NCBI GenBank assembly: GCA_030704615.1
Contig: CM060734.1
Span: forward strand, 62,204,042-62,268,041
Source of the DNA: Takakia lepidozioides
Lineage: Eukaryota > Streptophyta > Takakiopsida > Takakiales > Takakiaceae
Length of the DNA stretch: 64,000 nt
Direction: 5' to 3'
In this document: positions 44,375 through 56,332 of the stretch, piece after piece
How the letters are laid out: every line of letters begins with the position of its first letter
Numbering within the stretch: the first letter of the stretch is position 1
Program-made: the position numbers and the translations under genes
Notes under the pieces: generated by a model
The model's database searches: none
The model's input: only the letters and a program-made list of their open reading frames with translations
What the model was told of the DNA's origin: nothing

Positions 44375-45312
44375 TTTCAACAGTTTCAACTCCTGTTCAA
44401 ACTAGCTTGAGGATCCAGCTTTTCTACAACACCTGCCAGCCCAGCAAAGCTCACAGTCGACCTCCGGCCCCAAGAGCGTAGCCAACGTCACCAAGGTAGA
44501 ATGATTCTGACCTTCAACTCGATTATCCAATGCTCCTTGCAATGCCTCTTGATGTGCTGCACTCGGCCACTAACACTGGCAGCCATCATCATCTCTTGGT
44601 GCATCCACTCTCTCTAGTGTTGCCTAAACCCTTTCACACGTTAGGAAAGCTAAGAGTCAGCACAGTCGCTCTCCCACTTTCGGCACAGAAGCAGTATCAA
44701 GGCGAAGTGTAGGGAGAGACCAACCAGAACAGCCCCCATTCCTTAGTTTGCACATCAGGTTCTTTCACCATCACTTAACACCTCAATGGCCAATGCAATA
44801 TATTTACTGGTAGTGACTGCAAGAGGTCATTGGTGCATCTAGTGTGACCCCCCTAGCTCACACGCGGGAAAATAGACAACATTGTGCACCGTAAAGCCCT
44901 TCAAAGTCTGGCTTCTGTGGCATTCCTGTCTCCTTCCTCCTCTCTCCTCAATTTAAAACTTAAAATGAATATAAAGGACTGCAAAGGCAGACCTGTCAAA
45001 ACAGGGAGTGGAACCAAACCTCACACTGGGCATATGGGACAAGAAACCCAACAAATAAAAGCATACACCAAGAGGAAAGGAGACGAAAACTCAGAAAAGA
45101 AGAGTAGGGCTATTCTCATTCTTGCAGGGGCCAAAAACCCACAGAACTTTTCCTCCCTTTCCCTCCACTTTCCTATCACATTTACTAGAACCCTAACCCA
45201 TCCTTCATAAGACTATTCTGCGGATTAGGTCCAAGTCCTGGAACGTACGATTCTGGGGATGTATGATTTCCTAGAAGTAAAACCACTTTGTACAGAGAAG
45301 CACTTGAAAGAG
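44375..45312. other. No gene recognised; includes the kelch gene 3' flank
   Basis: No conserved frame on either strand. The part next to 45313 is probably 3' UTR of the F-box/kelch gene. Confidence 0.45.
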
Positions 45313-46995
45313 TCAGGGCACTAATTGCAACATGTGAAGCCCTGCATCAAATCCCAACCCAGTGGTAGCTGCTGGCATTAGTTCCCCATCCACCATACCC
45401 CCGAAGATGAGAAGGGAATGCCCGGAGTCCAGAGCACAAGCTCCATGGAAAGACCTCTTACTGGGGGGTTGTCCCCATTGCTTGAGTTTCTTCCAGAATT
45501 TCTGGGCTAATTTGTTTGCCTTGAACTCTGCTGCATTCTGAGGAAAGCTCAAAATACAGGATGAAGGTCTGCCAACCAGCACCCCCGCACTGGGATCGAG
45601 AATCCAAACATCTCCCTTGCGAAGCCTTCGTGCATCCTCCCCTCCAAATATCAGAATTCTACCACCGAAAATAAGGGTCGCTGAATGGCCTGCCCGAGGA
45701 GGTGGACAGTCATGTAGAGGCTGCAGCTCAGAGGCCCGCAGCTCAAGCCACAATGGCATATCTCCTTCCAGATCTAGCAACCACACATCATTCAACACTT
45801 CAAACCTTGTTCCGCGACCTCCAAACAAGACCATGCGCTTGCCCCCAATCCAGGTCAGAGAATGGCCTGACCTGGCTGACGGTGACACAGGGGTGGCCAC
45901 TTCATGCCAAGATGGGCAGCTTTCCTCCAAATCCAGCAACCATGTATCCCCTAGTCGCACCCCATCTGCCCCAATGCCTCCATAGATCACGACCATCCTC
46001 TCACCCGCATAACAGCCAGCATGTGCGCCTCGTGGAAGAGGCGATTTAGCAACTTCCAGCAATTCCCACGCAGAGTTCTCGCAAGGATTTGTCCCACATA
46101 TACCTCTGTTCAGCCATGTGTCACACTGGCGAGTTCCCTTGTCGTTGATGCCTCCGAAGAGCACGAGAGTATCACCAACCGCTGAACAGCTTTGGCCAAA
46201 CCTTCCTGACGGACTTCCAAAGCTGCCCTGTTGCCAAGCCACGGCCTCCGTCATGTCACTGGGAAGGGATGCTACCCATGTGTCATCCAGATGACGCCCA
46301 CCAGCACAGCCACCACCAAACACAGTAATTCGTCCTGCAACTGTGTTCATTGAGTGAGATGCCCGGGGAGCTGGCCATACATCACTTTGATCAATTCTGT
46401 GCCACGATGCTGCCTTCAAAATCAACATCTGCCGATACACCCGCTTCCACCCACCATTCTGTCGCCCAACAGAAGGCCATGCATGCACGGCCCTGCTTCC
46501 CCAATCATGCGTACAAAGAAATGCCCAAACTGCATCACAATCGGCGAGCTCCCGAAAGCGATGGCACGTCATGCCAAACGAGATCACAGATTGCACTGGC
46601 AAAAGCTTGAGGATGGTCAAAACCTGGTCTGACCCCAACACATATATGCCCGCCTCTGCTGAACCATCCCTGCCATCCTGATACTGTGACCACTTCGTAA
46701 CCATGTCCGTGTCAATCGTGCCTCCTCCACTCCAGCAAAATGACTTCCAGCTTACCGCCTCTGTCTCCTCCGATCTCTTGTCCGAACTTGTGCAAGGGTT
46801 TATGAGCGAGAGCGCACCCTCCTCCCCCCCTTTCCCAAACTGCAATACGCGGTCCCTCCCTGGAAGCATCCAGCATCGTCGCCACAACGGCATGCAATAG
46901 CTCTCACACAAGAACCCACAATCAAATACAACGGGGACACATGCCCCCGTGACAGTCAGAATCTCTGGCACGCATTTTGAGCTCCAACTCATCAT
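45313..46995 (-). CDS. F-box/kelch-repeat protein (At1g51550-like)
   Basis: Intact single-exon frame of 560 residues. The F-box is at about residues 121-166 (SDQVLTILKLLPVQSVISFG, MTCHRFRELADCDAVWAFLC). About six kelch blades follow from residue 205, each with G-G or F-G-G followed by a D-T-W or D-V-W (RITVFGGGCAGGRHLDDTW, TLVLFGGINDKG, MVVIYGGIGADGVRLGDTW, MVLFGGRGTRFEVLNDVW, RILIFGGEDARRLRKGDVW, SLLIFGGMVDG). F-box/kelch proteins are substrate receptors of SCF (SKP1-cullin-F-box) E3 ubiquitin ligases; the F-box binds SKP1 and the propeller binds the target. The best family match I know is the plant At1g51550 type. The first 110 residues are not conserved in appearance, and the methionines at residues 2 and 98 are alternative starts. 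No lesion is seen. Confidence 0.9.
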   Translation of the reverse strand: MMSWSSKCVPEILTVTGACVPVVFDCGFLCESYCMPLWRRCWMLPGRDRVLQFGKGGEEGALSLINPCTSSDKRSEETEAVSWKSFCWSGGGTIDTDMVTKWSQYQDGRDGSAEAGIYVLGSDQVLTILKLLPVQSVISFGMTCHRFRELADCDAVWAFLCTHDWGSRAVHAWPSVGRQNGGWKRVYRQMLILKAASWHRIDQSDVWPAPRASHSMNTVAGRITVFGGGCAGGRHLDDTWVASLPSDMTEAVAWQQGSFGSPSGRFGQSCSAVGDTLVLFGGINDKGTRQCDTWLNRGICGTNPCENSAWELLEVAKSPLPRGAHAGCYAGERMVVIYGGIGADGVRLGDTWLLDLEESCPSWHEVATPVSPSARSGHSLTWIGGKRMVLFGGRGTRFEVLNDVWLLDLEGDMPLWLELRASELQPLHDCPPPRAGHSATLIFGGRILIFGGEDARRLRKGDVWILDPSAGVLVGRPSSCILSFPQNAAEFKANKLAQKFWKKLKQWGQPPSKRSFHGACALDSGHSLLIFGGMVDGELMPAATTGLGFDAGLHMLQLVP

Positions 46996-47030
46996 CCAAT
47001 TGGGATCCTCAGTCTCTCTACATGGGTTGA

Positions 47031-47094
47031 GGGCTGTGTTGACGAGGATGGTTAGTGTGGCAGGGCTGTGTTGACCAGGATGGTTAGTGTGGCC
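47031..47094. repeat. 32-bp tandem duplication upstream of the F-box/kelch gene
   Basis: Two 32-bp units starting 'gggctgtgttgac', differing at two positions, 36-99 bp upstream of the minus-strand ATG, so within its probable leader. Confidence 0.9.
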
Positions 47095-47985
47095 CTTGTT
47101 GGATGTTAAAGTCTTCTTTCTGTTTCCTCTTTGAGGGCATCCTGTTTCTCAGCGATCTTCCACTCTTGGCTTTTATAGTGCATCACTATAAATACGCGTA
47201 TGTCTGTATCGATATTCTCGCCGAGATCTCTGTTGACCCTTTTGCTTTGTGTTCTTTCAAATGTATTCGCGAAGCTGTGCTGGGGAGATGGGTTGGCATG
47301 TACATCAGATCTTGGTGTCTGACAGGAGCTGGTGGATGTGGGGGATTGGTCATATGAGACAACGGTGACTAGATTTGAGTAAGTTGCTATGGACCTGCAA
47401 ATGGAACTCTGTACATACACACAAGTGGATTCATATGCCTTCTTAGCAATGACTGGGACTCGTGGTTGCCAGAAGAGTCTCCACTGCAGCAGGAGGATAC
47501 CGGACTGAAGGTAGAGAGGATCTTCATGATGTGATTGCCTGTAGCCACTTTCAGAAATAAAACAGGCAAGGTAAAATGTTGTATGCAAAATGGCAATCCA
47601 GCCTCACCCTCACATCCCCCTGCCCAAATTTCCTCAGACCTTGAAACCCTCAGCTAAGTTCTCCACATGCAGCCTACTCTTCAGGGGTTCCCCTTCCTGT
47701 CGCTGCATTCCTTTAAATGCTTGAGCATATGTTTCAGAGAGCAAGGTTGAAGGGTGTGGAGTGATGAAAATGGTGGAGGTTGCCCCCTCTTACAGACGGG
47801 CTCCAAACTTGCTGGATGAGAGCTTCAGCACAGGAACATCGTCACTATTTTCAACTGATGAAGAAGCAAGTTTGTACCCTCTCTCACTCCATAGCTCCGT
47901 CAAACAACCTCTTATGAGTAACGTTGTCTCTGCGTAGTCTCTGTTTACCAACTTTCAAAACCTTGAGGCTGAATAATTGAGTATT
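47095..47985. other. No gene recognised
   Basis: Upstream of the kelch gene. A minus-strand frame (47106-47588, 160 residues) has no motif I know. Confidence 0.4.
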
Positions 47986-47989
47986 GTGA

Positions 47990-48412
47990 TGTGTGAGAGA
48001 GAGAGACCTATCAGAAAGAATCGCTGGGTCAGAGCCATCCTTCAGGATGTTGGCACCCAGAACCGCCTTCTCCAGCAGCTCCTTGCTCACCACTGGTGGC
48101 GGTGGCACCCACAAACACACGAATTGGTGGAGAATGACAAAGCTCTGAAGAAGTTGTCTTCCACTAGGAGATTGGCGTTGGGACTTCTACCCTTCCGTCT
48201 CCAAGAGATGCCAAATCTTCGTATGGCCTCAAGCCAAACTCCAAAGGAAAGACATGTGGCCAATATTACACAGAACAGGCACAACACGCAAATGGATAGT
48301 ACATATACCATCTGATCGAGATTTCATCGACTTCGCAGGAGTAGAACCGCCAGCCTTCTTCGAGGGTCCACGAAGGCGTACCCGGCCATCATCATCTTTG
48401 ATTTTCACACCC
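47990..48412 (-). pseudogene. mL54 pseudogene (exons 1-2 only)
   Basis: Exon 2 reads PPPPVVSKELLEKAVLGANI and LKDGSDPAILSDR. Exon 1 carries a deletion relative to 39614-39755 that shifts its frame right after the start codons. An extra stretch (about 48156-48210) lies in the intron. Exons 3 and 4 are missing. The duplicate is continuous with 39340-39800 and is interrupted by the LINE at about 48455. Confidence 0.8.
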
Positions 48413-49319
48413 TAGCTTCAACCCCTAAACCTCTCGATTCTGTCCGTCATGTATTACTTTTCTTTTTTTTCTTTTTTTTAATTTAGAAAGGGGGATAGTA
48501 GCCCTGTAAATTTATTAAAAAGGAGGTAAGGAAAAAATAACCTTACAGAGAGCCATAAGGCTGATGACTGAGATACCACTATGAGCCTGCACATCTAAAG
48601 AGAGGGGGGAGATAAAGTGGACAAAGCTAAGGCATGGCAGAAGAGCCAAGCATCAACTTCTGTGGGGAGCTCCACTCCATCAGCAGGGCCTGAGCTGGAG
48701 CCATAAACTAACTACACCATTTTGTAGCACTAGCAGCAGACAACTATGGCAAGAAAGAAAATGTAACCAATAACCCTAGCAGCAGGGAGGAGAGCAAGAA
48801 GCATAGATCAAGGAAGGGGTACCCTGGCCCCAGCCTGACTGACCAAAGAAATGATCAAATCTTCCAAAAAGGAAGGTAGGGAAGTAGAATCCTTCTCGTA
48901 ATCAAGAGGAACCCCGCTTCCTTTTGGGATTCTCAAATGATAATTGCGCCTTAGATTTTGCCGTCTAAGACTTCTTTTGTGCCTCCAATTCACTTCTCCT
49001 TCTTCAGATTCGAGGGAGGACCGTTTGGCTCCTATGGAACTGCCACCAGGGTGGGAGGTCTTCGAACCACTGAACTCTTGACTCTGAAATCCGTCTGCAG
49101 AAGAACCCTCCCCTCCCCCACGAGCTGTCAAATGCTGCAACGAGCTGGTTTCTCCTTCTGTTATTGCACCCGGAAAGAGCTGCCACCAAAACATCCCATG
49201 CCTTGCGAGCCTCAGACAACATGTCTGAGTGAACTAAGAACAAAAGTTTCTGCAAACATGGAATTGAATTTTGGAATAGGGTAGAGCATCTCATTTTCCA
49301 GATATGCCAGAGAGTGATG

Positions 49320-52300
49320 CCTCTAAGAGCAACCCAAACAGGGCAAGAGCAGAAGGATCTGCCATCCTTGATATTGAGAAGAAGAGCAGAAATGGGGTAT
49401 ATGAGATCCCTGTCCCAAGAAGAATAGCACGAGCCCAACATAACCAGCAAATGGGCAGGACACTAAGCAATGTTCCAGATCCTCAGGGGCGTTTCTATTG
49501 CATGTGGCACATTTCAAAGGAGGGTCAGAGATGTAGTGTCCAACTGGAATTTACGGTTGGTGATTTTCCAAAGAAAGGCAGACATTTTGGAAGATCTCTG
49601 CTTTCTCCATATGTCTGCCCAGTTTCCAATGAATCGGTTGTCCGCCAAGGTGAGCCCATTTGTTTGACCATTTCCTGTCAAAGGTTTGATTGGCATCAGT
49701 AGAGAATATCCTATCTTAACCGTGTAAGAGAAGAAGTGATCCTTGTTTTTGCTCATCCAATGCCACTCTCCTGGGTCAAACTGCAATTGACCGACAGGAG
49801 CCGATAGGAACCATATGAAGAAGCCACTATAAAGTTGGAGCTCAAGCCGGGGAGGGGGGGGGGGATCAGCATTACCAGAATTTGAGCAGAATACTCTAAT
49901 GTCATAGCAGTCCGACCTGGCAGGAAGCTCGCCGAGGCTGGGGATTAAGGAGAAAACCATCACTTGCCACACTGAATCTTGTACCCAAAATGTGGTTAGG
50001 ATCAATGGATGTGGCATATAGCGCGAATTTCTCCGAAGCCTGGGAGAATCCCAACCATCTAGGAACAGATCTCAAGTGTCGATTTGCCAACAACTGAGTC
50101 TAGATGGGGGGTAGGTCTTCCAAAATTGTGCCCCGACCAGAAGCCACTCTTCTCTGGGAGAACCTTGCTGCTGCTTCTTCCATGGAAATAGGCAAACCAG
50201 AATCTTGGTTCCAAAAATGCAGCATGTGCGACAAACCTGCTGCTTCCCAATGAGACCATCTTCCAGAACAGTACACCAAGGTCTCAGAGTCCATGTTGAA
50301 GTTTCCGAAAAGAGGCTGTCTGATTACTTCATCATAGGAGGTGGGTTGCAGCTGATAGAGGGAGTCACGGAGCCTACACCAGGAAATCCATATCGATGCC
50401 AAGCTTTGGATCCAACAGCAGGTTTGGCGTTCGTTTTTCCTCCTTGCACGGGCTTGTTTTAGGCACTGCTGCCATCAAATGGTGCCTCACCAATTTACTC
50501 CAGGGACTAGATAAGTTGGTGAAACCCTCGGCACCCATTTAGCCAGCAATGTTGTTATCTGAGACTCTGGATCAAGCACTCCAAGACCACCATGTTTTTT
50601 TCCCTGGTAGATCTGAGCCCAACTAACAAGTTTTTATTAGATGTAGCATCCGTGGCACCCCAGATAAAATTCCGAGTCAGAGATTTGAGCTTCTTGATGA
50701 AGGATGCCCCTAGTGACCATACAGAGGAGGTGAACCAAGAGGAAGCCAGCAGTATTTGATTGGCCACCAAGGCTCTCCCAACCACCGTAAGGTGAAGTGA
50801 ACTCCAGTATGCAAATCTTCTTTTCAGCTTAATTAGAACAGCTTCTACCCTGCTGTCATCTGAGATGTCAATCCCAATCTGATGTCCCAGAGATTCGTGG
50901 GTCTGGCCCTCGGCAAGCCACTTTAACCCCAAGTCATCTCCCCATGGATCACAATGTTTCATAATGGCATTTGCTGGCAGCTGGCTGAGAAGGCCGTTAG
51001 ATTTGCCCCAGTATATTTTCAGGCCGGAAGCTTCACAAAAGCTATTAAGGGAGCTAAGAGTGGAGGAGACATTGGCAGAGGATCTATTATCTATGTACAA
51101 GGTAGTGTCGTCAGCATAGAGAGAAGATCTAATGGAGGTAGAGGGGTCCAGAGATGAGGAGTGAGGGATAATGAGACCAAGGGAATCATTTCTCTTATCC
51201 ATTAAGTGTCCAAGCCCGTCTGCAGCAATGAGGAAAAGGAAAGGGGCTAATGGGCCACCCTGCCTAACAGATTTAAAGAGCTGAAAAGAATTGGAGAGGG
51301 TACCATTGATGATAACTCTACTAGAGGCCGAAGAAAGGAGGATATCTATCCAAGACAGGAAACTCCCATTGAACCCAATGGCTTTTAGGGCCCCCAACAG
51401 ATATGTCCAGTTGATATTGTCGAAAGCTTTCTGGAAATCCAGCATAAGCAAAGCCAGGGGTTGCTGATTCGAATGAGCTACATGCAAGGCCTCATTAGTG
51501 AGGAGGATGTTGTCCAAAATCATCTTGTACTTTAGGAAGCCAGTTTGCTCCGGCCTTATAAGCTTGGAGAGGAGCGGTTGCAAGCGCAAGGCAAGCACCT
51601 TTGCCAAGATTTTGTAGGTGGAGTTTAAAAGAGTGATAGGCATGTAGTTGGAGAGATTGTCCCTGTCCCCCTTCTTATAAATGAGAGTGATCACTCCCTG
51701 TGACATTTGGGAGGGCATGACGCCTTTCTGGAGGACATCATTGGCCATATTTAGGAAATCATCAGCGATGCACTCCCACATACTCTTGAAGAATTCCACT
51801 GGTAGCCCATCCAGCCCTGGTGTCTTCATCGAGCTCAATGATTCCATGGCCTGCTGCAACTCTTCAGTAGAAAGGGGCTTGGAGAGCAAGGCTTGTTCTG
51901 CTGTCGACAGCAAGGAGGGGAAGGAACTGAGCACCTCCTCTCTGGAAGACTGCGCAAGAGCCGAGTCAGCATGTTTTGAGAAGAGAGCCGCGAAATGCGC
52001 AGCCGCTGCTGAAGCCATTTCTTTGGGACTGTCAATACTGAGACCACTAGGGCCAGCGATGCAGGTGATGAAAGTGGATTCCCTCCTTTGCTTTGCCTTT
52101 TGGAAGAAGTAAGAATTCATTTTCTCACCTTTCAAGGACCAGTTGACCCTTGCCCTAGATCTCAGGAATTTATCCGAATCAGCAATAAGACCCCCAGATT
52201 TCGCTTGGCAGCTAGGTATCTTTCCATAATGGCAGGGTTTGTGACACCTATTTCCAGTCTTTTTTGACAGTGTGTGAGACACTTTGTCAAGGCTTTGAGC

Positions 52301-53409
52301 CGCTGAGATCTTTCCTGCGCCAGGGATCTTGATAATGACCGAGCCAACTTTCTTGTGGCCTGCAGCTTGTGAAGGAAGACCACTGTTGGAGAAGTGAAGT
52401 TGTTCCCCGAATTCTGCCACATTTCTTTCAACAACATGATGTGCTCTTCTTTCTTCAGAACTGCTGTATCCAGCTTAAAGTACCCCCGACCTCTACCGTG
52501 CGCTCCGGGTGGGGTAAATGCCACAGCCACCGACGCATGGTCGAAGTCTGGCAAAATTGGAGCTTGTGGGAGACATTTTGACCAAGACAGGGGGAAGTGC
52601 GAGCAATACACTCTATCCAGGCGAGCCATGCTCAAGTTTGGTGGCTGCCTCAAATTGGACCAGATGAAGTTCAAGCCCAGTGTAGAGTCCGAGACAGCAT
52701 CAGTCAACCCAATGGAGAAGCATAGCCTATCCCAGGGCACCTACTCAACATCTGACAGGAAGTGAGATGAGTGCGCAAGCCGATCGGAAAAACTATCCTC
52801 CATGTTGAAGTCTCCCGCTAAGATCCAATTAGTAACCAGGGGAAGGTTGACGATCTTGTCCCTGACTGAATCCCACAAGGCAGCTCTCTCCAGGGAAGAG
52901 TTAGGTGCGTACACATTGAGGAAGGCGGTGGACCCGAAGGATGAGGTAGGTTCAGTGAAGAGGCATTGAATTCGTCCCTGCATCCAAATCTGAACCTCTT
53001 TGATGGACGAGGTCAGTGTAGGAGAAATAAGAATGGCAGTACCCCCTCGTGAGGTTGCAACCGTGGGGTTCCACCAAGAAAGGTTGTCTGCCCAGAAGGT
53101 GTTCCCTATAGAATTTATCTTAGCAGCATCCAATTTAGTTTCTTGCAGGAAGATGATGGAAGGTGACGACATCAAGGAGGAGGCCCAACGCATGATTTTC
53201 CTTCTATTGGGCACTGAGGCATCTGATCCAATGCCTCGGATGTTCCACGAGTGCAGGAACCATGTCATGATGGACACAATGAGCAGCCTATGGATGTCGG
53301 TCCATGATTTGATGGCTGGTGATGACACTGGGTAGGGTTTCCATCTGTAAAAATGCAGGTAGCAGGAAACAAGTGGAAACAAATGCAGGCCCATAGCCTT
53401 CTGAAGCAA
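49320..53409 (-). pseudogene. LINE ORF2 (endonuclease-reverse transcriptase), broken
   Basis: The apurinic-type endonuclease starts near 53273: SWNIRGIG, FLQETKLD, AGDFN. An in-frame TAG at 52741-52743 interrupts it; the frame then continues to about 52170, where it shifts into the RT frame (52420-50555) with MKTPGLDGLPVEFFKS, LLMLDFQKAFDNINW, VRQGGPLAPFLFLIAADGL and LYADDTTLYID. The C-terminal part is split over further frames (50402-50100, 50017-49514, 49517-49320) and ends with CATCNRNAPEDLEHCLVSCP, the zf-RVT-type motif. One stop and at least three frameshifts make it non-functional. Confidence 0.85.
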
Positions 53410-53502
53410 GAGAATCGAAGACTTGCACTACCAGTCAACAATTCAGTCACTTCAGGTCTGAAATCGTCAACACTATCAGTCATCAGATCTGTCTTTTAAA
53501 AG

Positions 53503-54243
53503 CTAGGGGCAATCAACTTTAACATGCCCATCCTTGTGACAATGATGGCATATGATGCTGAGGCACTCGTCAAAAACAGCAACTGTGATATAAGCATTGT
53601 CCAGGGTGGGCAGTTTCAAGGACTCCTGGATTTTCACACTTTCCGGCATCCACACAACTAGCTTGGGAACCCCCGAATCCCAGGAGGGGTCCAAATGGCC
53701 TTCAGAATCGATGCTCAGCTGCTCCAACTCCTCAAAATCACTAACATTTAGGGAGCCTATGTATGAACCGAAATGAGCCCCTATCTCGGGTAAAGATCTC
53801 AAATAGCTCCCAGGCAGAAAAGACAAGGCTATGATCCTTGGTTTGCAAGCGACACCTAATCTGTGTCCCCAATGAGCTGGCCAAGGGAATATGTGCACTC
53901 TAAACCTTGATTTCCTAACATTGAACTTCAGGGCTTTGGCAGCATCCTCAGCAGAACTAAACACGATCGAGAAGAACCCTCTACCCTGGGGGTGACAAAA
54001 ATGAGGGGTGAGGCCACCCACAGTCCCAAGGTGTTCAGTGGTCCACGTTCTCGCCCAGTGCTTGTTTCTAACCCTTGCTGGAAAATACAACAAGATCCCT
54101 TGTTCTGACAGCAGCTTAGTGTGCTCCTTAATGACATTCATGTCGAGACTTAAAATTGGTTGATCTTCGGAGGATTTTGCAGCAGCCTCGCTCCAGGTCT
54201 CAAGCTGTCTTTTCGTGGTATTACTTAATAGTCGTATGGCCAT
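53503..54243 (-). CDS. LINE ORF1 (gag-like RNA-binding protein)
   Basis: Uninterrupted 246-residue frame. The middle resembles the RRM-like DUF4283 domain of plant LINE ORF1 (FFSIVFSSAEDAAKALKF), and it ends in a CCHC zinc knuckle CHHCHKDGHVKVDCP. ORF1 proteins coat LINE RNA. The start at 54243 is the first ATG; no lesion is seen. Confidence 0.8.
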   Translation of the reverse strand: MAIRLLSNTTKRQLETWSEAAAKSSEDQPILSLDMNVIKEHTKLLSEQGILLYFPARVRNKHWARTWTTEHLGTVGGLTPHFCHPQGRGFFSIVFSSAEDAAKALKFNVRKSRFRVHIFPWPAHWGHRLGVACKPRIIALSFLPGSYLRSLPEIGAHFGSYIGSLNVSDFEELEQLSIDSEGHLDPSWDSGVPKLVVWMPESVKIQESLKLPTLDNAYITVAVFDECLSIICHHCHKDGHVKVDCP

Positions 54244-54299
54244 TTTTTTCCTTGAATCAGGTATGATATTATCTGTCCTTCAAGCCGCCATTCTTCCTC

Positions 54300-56332
54300 G
54301 CATGGAGGAACCCTGGAGCTGACTCCATGTACACTGATGTTATCGTGAAGGAGTGGCATCTGGAGCATTTGCACGACTTGCCCTTGGTATGTGAACCTTC
54401 CGCCCGGCTTGCTCGACTCATCCGAGTTACAATTGAAGCTGGATGCGGAAGCCCGACGAAACCGGGCTCTGCTACCTCCGCTGGGTCCAAAAGAGGCGAA
54501 AGCGCTTGCCAAGTCCAGGAAAGCGGCAGAGCTTGCTCAGGCAGGTATTCACGAGAAATTGAATGAGAAGAATAAAGAACAAATGAAAAGGACACGGAAA
54601 CAGGGAGTAAAGTAACCCCCAAAAAACAGAAAACCACCGGGGCACCAGAGGAGGCGCAGGAGGGCCCCCAAGGGAGTGACTCCGACGACGACTTTGTGCA
54701 AGGTCCTGCGACTGCTGCTGCTGCTACCAAGTCACCGGTCGTCCAGGTTCCCAAGTCAGTTCGAACTGGGATTGGCTCTACCAAGAAGTTGGCATTTGAG
54801 GGCGAGCCTACACGGCGGTATTCGGCGGTGACGTTTCCGCAGAGGCCAAAGCTAGAACCCCCAACCATCATCCAATGTGTCAATGAGAGCTTCCTTGACA
54901 CTTTGGCTGCCAGGGCGAAGAAGGTGGCACACAGCAAGTCTCTGGAGGAGCTGAAGGGAAAAGCCAAGAAGAGGGCTCCCAGTACAGAGCCTAAAGACAC
55001 CCCTAGTTTCGAATCCATGATGGAATTCTTCACGGCTGTGAGCACGGATTGCAAGAGCACTCGGGGGGGTTGAGGTGGAGAGAGCCTACGATATGATTCT
55101 CCTCGATATTCCAGATGGGGAGCTGCTAGAGGGCCTGGATGGTGTGCCCACCTGGAACAAGTTTACTGAGGACTACTGGAGAGCCGGGTTTGGGCTGGCG
55201 GGGATGCTCCTGGATGACGGTGGATGTATTGTGGTCCTTGCCACAAGAGGGAAGACCACAAACAATGCAAGGTGGACACCAAAAAGTGTCACCCCGGTCC
55301 TCCTCAAGAAATGGTTCTGCATGAATACGCAGAGGTTGCGAACAGAGGGCCAGAGTGTAAGTTATCAATCTATTGCATTCACTTCATATTGTGGTGTATC
55401 TGAACTAGACCCTGGAGTTGATCCCTCTTTTGTTGGATGTGCAGACATTGGTGTTTGAGGCATATTATTTTGTGAAGAGAGGGTCTACGTTCAAATTTTG
55501 CAACGACGGTCGTCTTGTTGATGCCCCTGTGGACCCTGTTACCTACGATGTTCTCTATAACTATGTGCCCTACTCCAGTATGCCGAAGGACACAAAGACA
55601 GGCAAACCGTGGCGGTACAGCCGGACCCGGAGCCTGCTTTCATCCAAAACCTCATGGAGACGTGCTCGGATGTCCAAGGGCGGATTCTTGACCTCACATG
55701 CGGCACGGGTAAGCCTTCACGTGCACAGTTTGTCTCCTGGCCTGATTGCAATTGCAATTGCAAGCTACTAACTGCCCGCTTTGTCCCTCAGGTGCTTCAA
55801 TGTGGGCAGGGACGTTGTCCGACAGGCATGTCTTCGCCTTCGAGCCAGATACTGCCCTCCACAACTCCGAACTTGCAGCGGCTGAACGTCTGCCGAAAGA
55901 GGAAGAGGCATCCTCGGAGGATGAGGAAGAATCCGAGAAGGAGCAGGGGGAGGTACAAGTTGGGATTGAGGCCGAGGAGCCCCCGGTTTACGAGTGAGTG
56001 ATTGCATTGTAAGTTGCCTCCTAATTTCGTGAGGCACCTCCCTTCGCTCTCTTATTTCATTGAAAGACCCTTTTTTGCTTCTACTGGTATTGACATTCTT
56101 TAAAGTGGATTTGTTCTTACTGCAGGATGTCAAGTACTGCAGGAGGGACGTCTACACTGCAGTTCATGGGCAGGAGGAATATGCCTTTTTTGCCAGGGGG
56201 GATTTCATGTCGAGTCCAGAAAGGGACTACACAAAACTTAAGCCAAAATGGAATGAATACATGAGCTTCACCTTCCCCTTCCTTGTCCTGTCACATGCTA
56301 ATGTATGGTTGAAGTTGCTATGCATGCCTTGA
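54300..56332 (+). pseudogene. ParB-associated permuted DNA-methyltransferase-like family gene, copy 2
   Basis: Plus-strand coding blocks: 54320-54387 (DVIVKEWHLEHLHDLPL, then a GTATGT donor); 54391-54580 (Lys/Glu-rich); 54590-55066 (acidic linker SDSDDDF, then FLDTLAARAKKVAHSKSLEE); 55075-55360 (YDMILLDIPDGELLEGLDGV, WNKFTEDYW, GGCIVVLATRG); 55444-55710 (LVFEAYYFVKRGSTFKF, GRILDLTCGTG); 55793-55993 (ASMWAGTLSDRHVFAFEPDT, acidic tail); and 56126-56332. The order DPPY-like block (DIPDG) and then F/L-D-x-x-C-G-T-G is that of beta-class N6-adenine/N4-cytosine DNA methyltransferases. The catalytic D-P-P-Y is replaced by D-I-P-D. A G7 run at 55066-55072 shifts the frame, and another shift is near 54580. 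The 5' end is cut by the LINE. Function unknown; probably decayed. Confidence 0.6.

Larger units (their letters stand above)
48456..54250 (-). mobile_element. Near-complete L1-like LINE
   Basis: 5' to 3' on the minus strand: ORF1 with CCHC knuckle, ORF2 with endonuclease, reverse transcriptase and a C-terminal Cys-rich domain, then an A-rich tail (T run on the plus strand, 48457-48479). About 5.8 kb, a typical full length. It has inserted between the mL54 pseudogene and the methyltransferase-like gene, probably removing the latter's 5' end. No clear target-site duplication was found; 'tctgtcc' on both sides is too short to rely on. Confidence 0.85.

Noticed and set aside
45617-46049. Plus-strand frames opposite the F-box/kelch gene
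   Set aside because: The minus strand codes a complete kelch propeller; the plus frames are Pro/Ser-rich antisense.
48430-54290. 'tctgtcc' on both sides of the L1-like LINE as target-site duplication
   Set aside because: Only seven bases, not at matching distances from the element ends.
54269-55060. 263-codon minus-strand frame opposite the methyltransferase-like gene
   Set aside because: The plus strand in the same place has intron signals and blocks conserved with copy 1; the minus frame has no recognisable domain.
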